Assembly (NCBI GenBank): GCA_947461645.1
Contig: CANHMN010000123.1
Span: 1 to 5,621, forward strand
DNA: 5,621 bases
Direction: 5' to 3'
From: Chitinophagaceae bacterium
GTDB taxonomy: Bacteria > Bacteroidota > Bacteroidia > Chitinophagales > Chitinophagaceae
Of the stretch, positions 1 through 5,621 are shown piece after piece. The notes beneath the pieces are model-generated. The model was not told the origin of the DNA. It saw only the letters and a list, made by a program, of their open reading frames with translations, and ran no database searches. The position numbers and the translations under genes were made by a program. Within the stretch, counting starts at the first letter, position 1; every line of letters starts with the position of its first letter.

Positions 1-898
1 ATACTTCTTCTTCAGTTGGAATTTTATTTTCTTGCAAGGAACGAATGTAGGTCTGGTTGTTTGAAACATTCCAACTTCTTTTTCGTACACCATCGAAAGA
101 GTGTGCAGATGGACCGAATCCGTAGTAAGGTAATCCCATCCAATAACTAGTGTTGTGTCTGCTTCTTTTACCTGGCAAGGCATAATTGCTTATTTCGTAT
201 TGTTCGTATCCGGCAGCTTCTAATACATCCATAGTCAACAAGAATTGACTGGCCTGTTTTTCAGGATCTGCAGGTGCCGACTTTTGTTGCTTTATGGCGT
301 GATGTAATGCTGTGCCTTGTTCTACGGTTAGCGCATAACAGGATAAATGCGGAATTTTTTTGGAGGACAACCAATTCAATGCATCAGTCAATTCCCGATC
401 CGACATCAGCGGACTACCGAAAATCAGATCAGCAGAAAAGTTATCAATATCAGATGCTAAAATAAGATCTATGCTTTCTTGAGACTGCCTGGCATCATGA
501 GCTCTGTTCATCCATTTCAATTCCTCGTTAGAAAAGGATTGTACGCCCAAGCTGAGCCTGTTTATTCCAAGGCTGTGCCATTGCTTCAACTTTTCTTTGG
601 AAATATCGTCAGGGTTGGCTTCCAGCGTTATTTCAACATCAGCTTCCAGCCTGCATTTTTTGCTGATGCTGTTTAAAATTTCACCAAGCTGACTTTCGCT
701 CAGTAAGCTCGGCGTGCCACCACCAAAATAAAGGGTAGAAATAGATTCCCTCGAATTTTCATTTGAAAAAGTAAGGTCGATTTCCTTTTGCAAAGCTTGA
801 ACAAAGGGTTCGATGCCAACTACCTGCGTAGAAAAATGAAAATTGCAATAATGACAAGCCCTTTTGCAAAATGGAATATGTAGGTAAATACCCGCCAA
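1..898 (-). CDS. hemW: Radical SAM heme chaperone HemW (C-terminus beyond the window edge)
   Basis: HemW is a cytoplasmic radical-SAM protein related to oxygen-independent coproporphyrinogen oxidase (HemN) but acts as a heme-binding chaperone. Visible here are 299 residues of a family usually about 375-380 long, so roughly the last 75 lie beyond base 1. The N-terminus reads MAGIYLHIPFC, followed by the 4Fe-4S cluster motif CX3CX2C at C11, C15 and C18. Position 20 is Phe, where HemN has a fourth Cys; this favours HemW. Further family motifs are FGGGTPS (58-64), EANPDD (93-98), RLSLGVQSF (114-122), DLIFGSP (157-163), EISNYALPG (235-243) and GPSAHSFDG (262-270). No stop or frameshift was seen. 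The start is a TTG at 898: an in-frame TAA lies at 913-911, and the next Met (130) comes after the cluster cysteines. No Shine-Dalgarno is visible. It is divergent from the Omp85 gene with a 33-nt gap. Family assignment is very secure; function is known from the family. Confidence 0.96.
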   Translation of the reverse strand, partial: MAGIYLHIPFCKRACHYCNFHFSTQVVGIEPFVQALQKEIDLTFSNENSRESISTLYFGGGTPSLLSESQLGEILNSISKKCRLEADVEITLEANPDDISKEKLKQWHSLGINRLSLGVQSFSNEELKWMNRAHDARQSQESIDLILASDIDNFSADLIFGSPLMSDRELTDALNWLSSKKIPHLSCYALTVEQGTALHHAIKQQKSAPADPEKQASQFLLTMDVLEAAGYEQYEISNYALPGKRSRHNTSYWMGLPYYGFGPSAHSFDGVRKRSWNVSNNQTYIRSLQENKIPTEEEV

Positions 899-905
899 AC
901 TGATG

Positions 906-913
906 TAGTTTTA
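906..913 (+). promoter_or_regulatory. Weak candidate -7 element for the Omp85-like gene
   Basis: TAGTTTTA matches the Bacteroidota -7 consensus TAnnTTTG at all fixed positions except the last. It ends 18 nt before the ATG at 932, close to the 18 and 22 nt seen for the two exact matches upstream of the next two genes. No TTTG -33 box was found at suitable spacing. It lies in the 33-nt divergent gap, so any -33 contacts would fall inside the start of hemW. This is a tentative call. Confidence 0.2.
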
Positions 914-931
914 CAAAATCAACAATTAAAC

Positions 932-2758
932 ATGATGCCCGGAATCAGTCACAAAGTTCCTCTTTTTTTTGTAAACTGCTTCGTGTCTTTATTGTTACTC
1001 TCTTTTTCGACTTCGGCGCAAGATGCTATCTCAAATAAGCCTATTAAAGTAGTTTTGCTTTGTATAGATAACAACACCTTTAATGAAATGCCACCAGATA
1101 CTTCATTAAAGGTATTTGCAAACAATGTAAGAGCACTTGATTATGCAAATGAAAAGCTGCAGCTGCTAAAAGACAGTGGATATGTTACCGCCTCTATTGA
1201 TGAGTATGAAGTGAAAGATTCTTTCCTTATCGTTAAATACTTTCGCGGAGTTAAGTACGGCAATATTGAGGTCAAGATTTCGCCCGAATGGGCTGGGCGG
1301 ATAAAGGAAATTGCACCTTCTGCCCATAACAAAAATCATCTGCAGCTGAACATCAGCTTAATTAGTAGCTTCAAAGACAAAATCCTGAATCATTTTGAAA
1401 ACTGTGGTTACCCATTTGCGAAAGTTGCTTTGGATTCCATCAATGTAAAGAATGGAATAGTTGCTTCATTGCTGAAAATTGATAAAGGTCCTTTGTATCA
1501 AATCGACAGTATACGTTTGTTGGGTAAAGCGAAGTTAAGCAGTTCTTTTCTTCAACATTATCTTTTTATACCTAACGGCACTGTATACAAGAAGGAAAAA
1601 TTGGAGAGGGTAGACAAGCTCATGAATGACCTTAGCTATATAAAGATATTGCAGCCTTCAGATCTGACGCTGTTGGGTAGCGGAGCAGTATTGAACGTAT
1701 ATGCAGATCCTCAAAAAAGCAGCCAGGCCAATGTGCTCTTCGGATTTCAGCCCAATCCCCAAGATGCCCAAAAAGTTCAGCTCACAGGTGATGTAAATCT
1801 TCAGTTTAAAAATCTTTTGGGAAATGGAGAAGATCTTGTTTTTAAATGGCAGCAGCTGCAATACAAATCTCCGAGACTAAACATTGGATTTTCTCAAACT
1901 GCTATTTTTCGGTCCTATTACGGATTTGATTTCTTGTTTGATTTTTTTAAAAAGGACAGCAGCTTTATACAACTCAACGTAAAGACAGGCGTACGTTTGT
2001 CTTCTTCGCCCTATCAACAGCTTAAACTGATGTTGCAATTGCAGCAAAATACACTGCTTCCCGGCTCAATTGATACAGCTTATATCAGACAATACAAAAA
2101 ACTACCCAACAACATCGATGCGGGCTCAACCGGTATGGGTTTTGGATATGAATGGAACAAGACTGATTACAACAACAATCCCCGAAAAGGAAATATAATT
2201 GCAGTATCGCTTATTGGCGGTTTGAAAAAAATCAAACGCAACAGCGATATTGAATCAATCAAAGACACTGCTTTTCGTTACACCAAACTATACGATAGTA
2301 TAAATTTAAAGCCCTATCAGTTTAGGAATAACTTTTCAGTTACCCGATATATTCCTTTGTTCAAAGCATCTACACTAAAATTGTCTCTCACTGGTGGCTG
2401 GTATTGGAGTCCGGAGATTTTTCGAAACGATTTGTTTCAGATTGGCGGATTTAAAACCATCAGAGGTTTTGATGAAGAAAGCATTTTTGCGTCTTCCTAT
2501 GCCATTTTCAATATGGAATACAGGAGAATCATTTCCCGCAACAGCTATTTGTGTCTATTCAGCGACTTGGCCAAGAGCAAACTCAAGTACCAAGATGTAG
2601 ATACAGAAAACAACTTGATTAGTGTAGGAGCCGGTATTCAATATGAAACCAATGCAGGTATCTTTAATCTTTTGTTGGCGGCAGGAAGGCGTGATGGCAT
2701 TAATGCTAATCTACGGCAAGCGGTAAAAATTCACTTGGGTTACGTCAATTACTTTTAA
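932..2758 (+). CDS. Omp85/BamA-TamA superfamily outer membrane beta-barrel protein with POTRA-like domains
   Basis: This 608-residue exported protein probably sits in the outer membrane and inserts or translocates other proteins, as Omp85 relatives do; its substrate cannot be read from sequence. Residues 1-29 form a signal peptide with hydrophobic core 10-25 and likely cleavage in STSA|QD. About 65-115, 139-187 and 188-260 look like successive POTRA-type beta-alpha-alpha-beta units. From about 265 amphipathic strands dominate. Omp85 signatures are DYNNNPRKG (412-420) and the lid-loop motif IRGF (510-513, within GGFKTIRGFDEES). The chain ends in alternating hydrophobic residues and a terminal Phe (HLGYVNYF), a typical beta-signal. 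The length is well short of true BamA (five POTRAs, about 800 residues or more) and closer to TamA or the ShlB/FhaC type often named in Bacteroidota. No partner exoprotein is visible. The start is ATG 932, though ATG 935 is equally possible. The superfamily is secure; the subfamily and role are not. Confidence 0.88.
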   Translation: MMPGISHKVPLFFVNCFVSLLLLSFSTSAQDAISNKPIKVVLLCIDNNTFNEMPPDTSLKVFANNVRALDYANEKLQLLKDSGYVTASIDEYEVKDSFLIVKYFRGVKYGNIEVKISPEWAGRIKEIAPSAHNKNHLQLNISLISSFKDKILNHFENCGYPFAKVALDSINVKNGIVASLLKIDKGPLYQIDSIRLLGKAKLSSSFLQHYLFIPNGTVYKKEKLERVDKLMNDLSYIKILQPSDLTLLGSGAVLNVYADPQKSSQANVLFGFQPNPQDAQKVQLTGDVNLQFKNLLGNGEDLVFKWQQLQYKSPRLNIGFSQTAIFRSYYGFDFLFDFFKKDSSFIQLNVKTGVRLSSSPYQQLKLMLQLQQNTLLPGSIDTAYIRQYKKLPNNIDAGSTGMGFGYEWNKTDYNNNPRKGNIIAVSLIGGLKKIKRNSDIESIKDTAFRYTKLYDSINLKPYQFRNNFSVTRYIPLFKASTLKLSLTGGWYWSPEIFRNDLFQIGGFKTIRGFDEESIFASSYAIFNMEYRRIISRNSYLCLFSDLAKSKLKYQDVDTENNLISVGAGIQYETNAGIFNLLLAAGRRDGINANLRQAVKIHLGYVNYF

Positions 2759-2782
2759 AACAAACCAAAAAATATATTTTTG
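2753..2782 (+). promoter_or_regulatory. Candidate Bacteroidota-type promoter for the DUF4271 gene
   Basis: TATTTTTG at 2775-2782 is an exact match to the Bacteroidota sigma-ABfr -7 consensus TAnnTTTG. Eighteen bases upstream, TTTT at 2753-2756 is a three-of-four match to the -33 box TTTG. Transcription would start near 2789, about a dozen bases before the GTG at 2801. The element overlaps the upstream in-frame TTG at 2780, which argues against that TTG being the translation start. Exact -7 matches also occur inside genes (for example at 1050, 3998 and 4907), so position in the gap is the main support. Confidence 0.45.
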
Positions 2783-2800
2783 TCCTATCAATTCAAGTCA

Positions 2801-3667
2801 GTGAGCAAAAGCTTTCCCCTTTTTTTTCTTTTAACGTTTCTACTTTGTAATCCCTGTTTTGCGCAGACAAATGACAGCGCTGTAATTCCTGTTAAACTAT
2901 TAATTAAAGATACTGTTATCGAAAAGAATGTGTATGCTGAGGTATTGGCAAAACATACTTTCTTGAATAGCTCTTCAAAGCCGGTTTCTTTTTCTCAACC
3001 CAAAAGAGTAGTTCAAAACACAGATTACCTTTTTTACGTTATTAGTTTTTTGGTGCTGACCATAGCCCTTTTTCGTTTGTTTAACGATAAGTATTACCTC
3101 AACATGACAAGGGTGTTTTTTAATTCCTCTCTACGGCAAAGCCAGCTTGTAGAGCAGTTGTTGCTTGATAAACAAGGTTCATTGGTTTGGAATCTTTTTT
3201 TTGTTGTGGTTATGGGTCTCTACCTTTTTCAATTGTTGGTTTTCCATCAGGAAACAGCCATAATCAACTACAAAGTTTTGGGACTATCCATGTTCGCTGT
3301 GTTGGCTGTTTATTCCATCAAATATTTTATCACCCTATTCTTTGGCTGGCTTACAGGCTTTATGGAGGAGGCGGAGAATTACCTTTTCATTGTTTTTTTG
3401 CTCAACAAAATGCTCGCTTTGTTTCTGTTGCCAGTGATTCTAATCATGACTTACGTTGATAGAAGTTTGGTCTACCCAACCATTCAATTTTCTTTCTTGT
3501 TGATTGGTATGATATTCTTTATCCGTTATTTCAGGGCTTTCGGAATGTTGCAATACAAATTGAAAGTAAGCCGACTTCACTTTTTGTTGTATGTTGCTGG
3601 AGCAGAGTTGCTGCCCATTTTAATACTTTACAAATCTTCGATGATAATTGTGGCTAAAAATTTATAG
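2801..3667 (+). CDS. DUF4271 family polytopic membrane protein
   Basis: The protein has 288 residues from the GTG start and its biochemical role is unknown. Residues 1-21 form a signal peptide (MSKSFPLFFLL core, likely cleavage at CFA|Q). A polar stretch of about 50 residues follows, then six likely membrane helices near 76-94, 128-148, 159-183, 193-218, 227-246 and 258-278. The last helix, LHFLLYVAGAELLPILILYK (259-278), resembles the conserved C-terminal HF-LY-E-LP-L block I recall for DUF4271, a Bacteroidota family. An in-frame TTG at 2780 would add seven residues, but it sits inside a promoter-like element and weakens the signal peptide, so GTG 2801 is preferred; no Shine-Dalgarno decides it. 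The gene lies 42 nt after the Omp85 gene and 27 nt before hemD. From memory, DUF4271 genes often stand next to hemD in Bacteroidota, hinting at a linked role. The membrane topology is directly supported; the family name is from recall. Confidence 0.8.
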   Translation: MSKSFPLFFLLTFLLCNPCFAQTNDSAVIPVKLLIKDTVIEKNVYAEVLAKHTFLNSSSKPVSFSQPKRVVQNTDYLFYVISFLVLTIALFRLFNDKYYLNMTRVFFNSSLRQSQLVEQLLLDKQGSLVWNLFFVVVMGLYLFQLLVFHQETAIINYKVLGLSMFAVLAVYSIKYFITLFFGWLTGFMEEAENYLFIVFLLNKMLALFLLPVILIMTYVDRSLVYPTIQFSFLLIGMIFFIRYFRAFGMLQYKLKVSRLHFLLYVAGAELLPILILYKSSMIIVAKNL

Positions 3668-3672
3668 TTTTG
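3665..3672 (+). promoter_or_regulatory. Candidate -7 promoter element for hemD
   Basis: TAGTTTTG is an exact match to the Bacteroidota -7 consensus TAnnTTTG. It begins on the TAG stop codon of the DUF4271 gene and ends 22 nt before the hemD ATG, giving a predicted leader of about 15 nt. No convincing TTTG -33 box was found at 17-23 nt upstream; the nearest is ATTG at 3647-3650, which is too close. hemD may therefore have its own start site as well as being read through from upstream. Confidence 0.38.
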
Positions 3673-3694
3673 CACTTTCATTTATTTCTCAGGT

Positions 3695-4498
3695 ATGCCA
3701 AACAAAACTGTAAAGAGCAATACTACCAAGGTTAAACCGGCGACACCCCGAATTCTGATTTCACAGCCAAAGCCGGAGGGGACCAAATCTCCTTACTATG
3801 ATCTCGCGCTTAAACTCGGTTTGGTGTTGGATTTTTTTCCATTCATCAAAGTAGAAGGTGTACCCGCAAAAGATTTTCGCAAACAGAAAATTGAAATACC
3901 TGCTTACACTGCCGTTATTTTTACCAGCCGCAATGCAATCGATCATTTTTTCAGAATCTGCGATGAAATGAAAATCAGCATTTCGCAGGACACCAAATAT
4001 TTTTGTATAACTGAAGCTGTTGCCCTTTACCTGCAGAAGTTTATACTCTACAGAAAAAGAAAAGTTTTTTATGGTGCCGACGGTTTGAACAAGAGCCTTT
4101 TTGATGTAATAAACAAACACAAGGGAAACGAGAAGTTCCTTTATCCTTGCTCTGAATCCTTCGACAGCGAAATAACCAACTGGCTTAAAACCAATAAATG
4201 CGAGTTTGCTACGCCGGTTATGTACAATATCATCAGTAATGACATCAAGCCGGTCATTGCCAAAAATTACGATGTGATTTGCCTTTTCACTCCCGGAGGT
4301 GTAAAAAGCTTACTTGAGAACTTCCCTGGTTTCAAACAAAAGGAAACAAAGATTGCTGCTTTTGGTGCCAATACTTTTAAAGCTGCCGAAGAAGCGGGTC
4401 TTACACTCGATATCAAAGCACCCGTTCCTCAGTCACCTAGCATGGTGAGCGCACTGGAAAAATATTTTACAGCATCTACAACCAAAAAGAAAAAGTAG
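3695..4498 (+). CDS. hemD: Uroporphyrinogen-III synthase, Bacteroidota type
   Basis: HemD cyclises hydroxymethylbilane, inverting ring D, to give uroporphyrinogen III, the common precursor of heme and other tetrapyrroles; it is a cytoplasmic enzyme. The 267-residue length fits the family (about 240-270). The fold has two similar lobes. The first begins [11 protein letters not shown] (19-29) and includes [13 protein letters not shown] (74-86). The second carries [10 protein letters not shown] (198-207) and the C-terminal block [16 protein letters not shown] (221-236), then APVPQSPSM (242-250). The central [15 protein letters not shown] (102-116) and YRKRKVFYG (119-127) are as I recall for Bacteroidota HemD, a fast-diverging family with few invariant residues. 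Both ends are Lys-rich: about 17 polar residues precede the first strand, and the protein ends KKKK. The ATG at 3695 is the only ATG before the conserved start. The AGG four bases upstream is too near to be a good Shine-Dalgarno. No disruption was seen. Confidence 0.92.
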   Translation: MPNKTVKSNTTKVKPATPRILISQPKPEGTKSPYYDLALKLGLVLDFFPFIKVEGVPAKDFRKQKIEIPAYTAVIFTSRNAIDHFFRICDEMKISISQDTKYFCITEAVALYLQKFILYRKRKVFYGADGLNKSLFDVINKHKGNEKFLYPCSESFDSEITNWLKTNKCEFATPVMYNIISNDIKPVIAKNYDVICLFTPGGVKSLLENFPGFKQKETKIAAFGANTFKAAEEAGLTLDIKAPVPQSPSMVSALEKYFTASTTKKKK

Positions 4499-4524
4499 TT
4501 CTCTTTTTTACACTTTTTTATTAC

Positions 4525-4549
4525 GAAGTGTTAAAATCTTATTCACTTC
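4525..4549 (+). repeat. Short inverted repeat in the hemD to DUF255 gap
   Basis: GAAGTG (4525-4530) and CACTTC (4544-4549) are a perfect 6-bp inverted repeat around a 13-nt AT-rich loop. It sits nearly midway in the 76-nt gap, 26 nt after the hemD stop and 25 nt before the next ATG. No T-tract follows it, so it is not a standard intrinsic terminator. It could be a weak hairpin or a protein-binding site, or it could be chance. The rest of the gap is T-rich and contains no TAnnTTTG element. Confidence 0.25.
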
Positions 4550-4574
4550 CTGCTCCAATCCTAAAGCAATTCTC

Positions 4575-5621
4575 ATGAAAATGGATTTAATCAACGAGCT
4601 CAAAAAGGAGAGCAGTCCTTATTTGTTACAACACGCCCATAATCCTGTTCACTGGCAAGTTTGGAGCACCGATTTGCTTGAGCTGGCGCAGAAATTGAAC
4701 AAGCCGCTGCTCATAAGCATAGGTTATTCTTCTTGTCATTGGTGTCATGTAATGGAAAGGGAAAGTTTCGAAAACAAAGACATTGCTGAGGTTATGAACA
4801 GTCATTTTATCAATGTCAAAATTGACAGAGAAGAACGACCCGATCTGGATCATTTTTTTATGGATGCGCTGCAAGCATTGACAGGCAAAGGAGGTTGGCC
4901 TCTGCATATTTTTGCAACGCCGGAAGGGTTGCCTTTTTTTGGCGGCACTTATTTTCCCCCTAAGCGCATGGGACAGCACCTTTCCTGGTTAGAAATACTT
5001 GAATTTGTAAGCGGACTTTGGTTAAATAAACAGCCCGAGGTTTTGTCGCAAGCCAATAATCTTATGGCTTATCTCCATAAAAAAGAACGTTTGTTCAGCG
5101 GACAAATTAATCTGCCTCAAACAGATGATACAGACGATGCCTCTCTATTGCCATTGAACATTGCAGAAAAAATAATTTTGCAAGCCGACAAAGAAAATGG
5201 TGGCTTTGGATCTGCGCCTAAATTCCCGCAATTCTCCTCCCTACAATTTCTATTTGCAGTTAGTTTTAATACCGGTAACGATACCTACAAAAAACATGCT
5301 GTATTTACGCTGAAGAAAATGCTGTCTGGCGGTATATTCGATCACCTAGGTGGGGGTATATCAAGATACAGTACAGATGAGGAATGGTTGGTTCCTCACT
5401 TTGAAAAAATGCTCTATGACAATTCTATGTTGATGACATTGCTTTGTGAAGCGCATCAAATAACCGGCGATTCTTTTTTTGCAGAGGTCCTTGAAAAAAC
5501 AATCGCATTTTGTGAAAGAGATTTGAAATGCAACAGCGGGGGCTACTACACAGCCTTAGATGCGGACAGTGAGGGTGTTGAGGGGAAGTATTATTTATGG
5601 AGTAAGCAGGAGATTGAGGAG
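4575..5621 (+). CDS. YyaL/DUF255 family thioredoxin-fold protein (N-terminal half; C-terminus beyond the window)
   Basis: The first 349 codons are present of a family usually about 670-700 residues long, so half is missing at the window edge. Members combine an N-terminal thioredoxin-like domain (DUF255, Thioredox_DsbH) with an (alpha/alpha)6 barrel like that of N-acylglucosamine 2-epimerase; the mammalian relative is SPATA20. The in vivo reaction is not established. Visible motifs are [15 protein letters not shown] (13-27), the redox-type C54-H-W-C57 in [32 protein letters not shown] and [10 protein letters not shown]. The barrel part shows [39 protein letters not shown] and [16 protein letters not shown]. 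No signal peptide is seen, so a cytoplasmic location is likely. ATG 4575 is chosen; ATG 4581, two codons on, is nearly as good and neither has a clear Shine-Dalgarno. It follows hemD by 76 nt on the same strand. The family is very secure, the function unknown. Confidence 0.95.
   Translation, partial: MKMDLINELKKESSPYLLQHAHNPVHWQVWSTDLLELAQKLNKPLLISIGYSSCHWCHVMERESFENKDIAEVMNSHFINVKIDREERPDLDHFFMDALQALTGKGGWPLHIFATPEGLPFFGGTYFPPKRMGQHLSWLEILEFVSGLWLNKQPEVLSQANNLMAYLHKKERLFSGQINLPQTDDTDDASLLPLNIAEKIILQADKENGGFGSAPKFPQFSSLQFLFAVSFNTGNDTYKKHAVFTLKKMLSGGIFDHLGGGISRYSTDEEWLVPHFEKMLYDNSMLMTLLCEAHQITGDSFFAEVLEKTIAFCERDLKCNSGGYYTALDADSEGVEGKYYLWSKQEIEE

Noticed and set aside
274..676. Two small plus-strand reading frames (63 and 65 codons)
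   Set aside because: Both lie wholly inside the minus-strand hemW gene, whose frame is continuous and rich in family motifs; the small products have no recognisable features.
1..898. Oxygen-independent coproporphyrinogen oxidase (HemN) as the identity of the minus-strand gene
   Set aside because: The fourth cysteine of the HemN CX3CX2CXC motif is Phe20 here, and the N-terminal opening and GPSAHSFDG region are of HemW type.
932..955. Reverse -33/-7 promoter pair for hemW (TTTG at 955-952 with TGATTTTG at 921-914)
   Set aside because: The spacing is 30 nt, much longer than the roughly 19 nt expected, and the -7 box has a mismatch at a key position.
1141..1861. Minus-strand frames at 1141-1332 and 1658-1861
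   Set aside because: Antisense shadows of the Omp85 coding sequence with no motif of their own.
2394..2600. Plus-strand 68-codon frame
   Set aside because: Alternative frame over the part of the Omp85 gene that encodes the conserved IRGF region.
3187..3459. Plus-strand 90-codon frame
   Set aside because: Overlaps the DUF4271 helices in another frame; no signal peptide, domain or separate start context.
3761..4120. Minus-strand 119-codon frame
   Set aside because: Antisense to the well-conserved first lobe of HemD.
4490..4509. Possible terminator at the end of hemD (AAAAAG, 7-nt loop, CTTTTTT)
   Set aside because: The stem is almost entirely A-T and overlaps the hemD stop codon; the A-run is explained by the terminal Lys codons. 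Too weak to call a terminator.
4626..4979. Minus-strand 117-codon frame
   Set aside because: Antisense to the CHWC domain of the DUF255 protein, where the plus-strand motifs are decisive.

Overview
The window looks like an ordinary chromosomal segment from a member of the Bacteroidota, probably near the Chitinophagia/Sphingobacteriia (an inference from protein style, not a search). The signs are AT-rich DNA, starts without a clear Shine-Dalgarno, two exact copies of the Bacteroidota -7 element TAnnTTTG in short intergenic gaps, a DUF4271 membrane protein directly upstream of a Bacteroidota-type HemD, and a HemW that begins MAGIYLHIPFC. I see no mobile element, tRNA, rRNA or CRISPR array. Coding density is very high and the largest gap is 76 nt.

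Layout: (1) 1-898, minus strand, the first 299 residues of HemW, a radical-SAM heme chaperone, whose C-terminus lies beyond base 1. (2) 899-931, a 33-nt divergent gap. (3) 932-2758, plus strand, an exported Omp85/BamA-TamA-type outer membrane beta-barrel protein with POTRA-like N-terminal domains. (4) 2801-3667, a DUF4271 polytopic membrane protein, preceded by a good -7 promoter match. (5) 3695-4498, HemD, uroporphyrinogen-III synthase, with a second -7 match overlapping the stop codon of the preceding gene. (6) 4499-4574, a 76-nt gap holding a short inverted repeat. (7) 4575-5621, the first 349 codons of a YyaL/DUF255-type thioredoxin-fold protein with a CHWC motif, cut by the window end.

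Two of the five genes belong to heme metabolism: HemD closes the tetrapyrrole ring and HemW is thought to deliver heme. They lie on opposite strands and are separated by two envelope-protein genes, so this is a loose neighbourhood rather than one heme operon. The four plus-strand genes are closely spaced (42, 27 and 76 nt) and could be co-transcribed, although the promoter-like elements suggest that DUF4271 and hemD may also start their own transcripts.

I found no convincing evidence of a new biological system. The most useful open questions are the role of the DUF4271 protein beside hemD, the identity of the short Omp85 protein, and the non-ATG starts of hemW and the DUF4271 gene.
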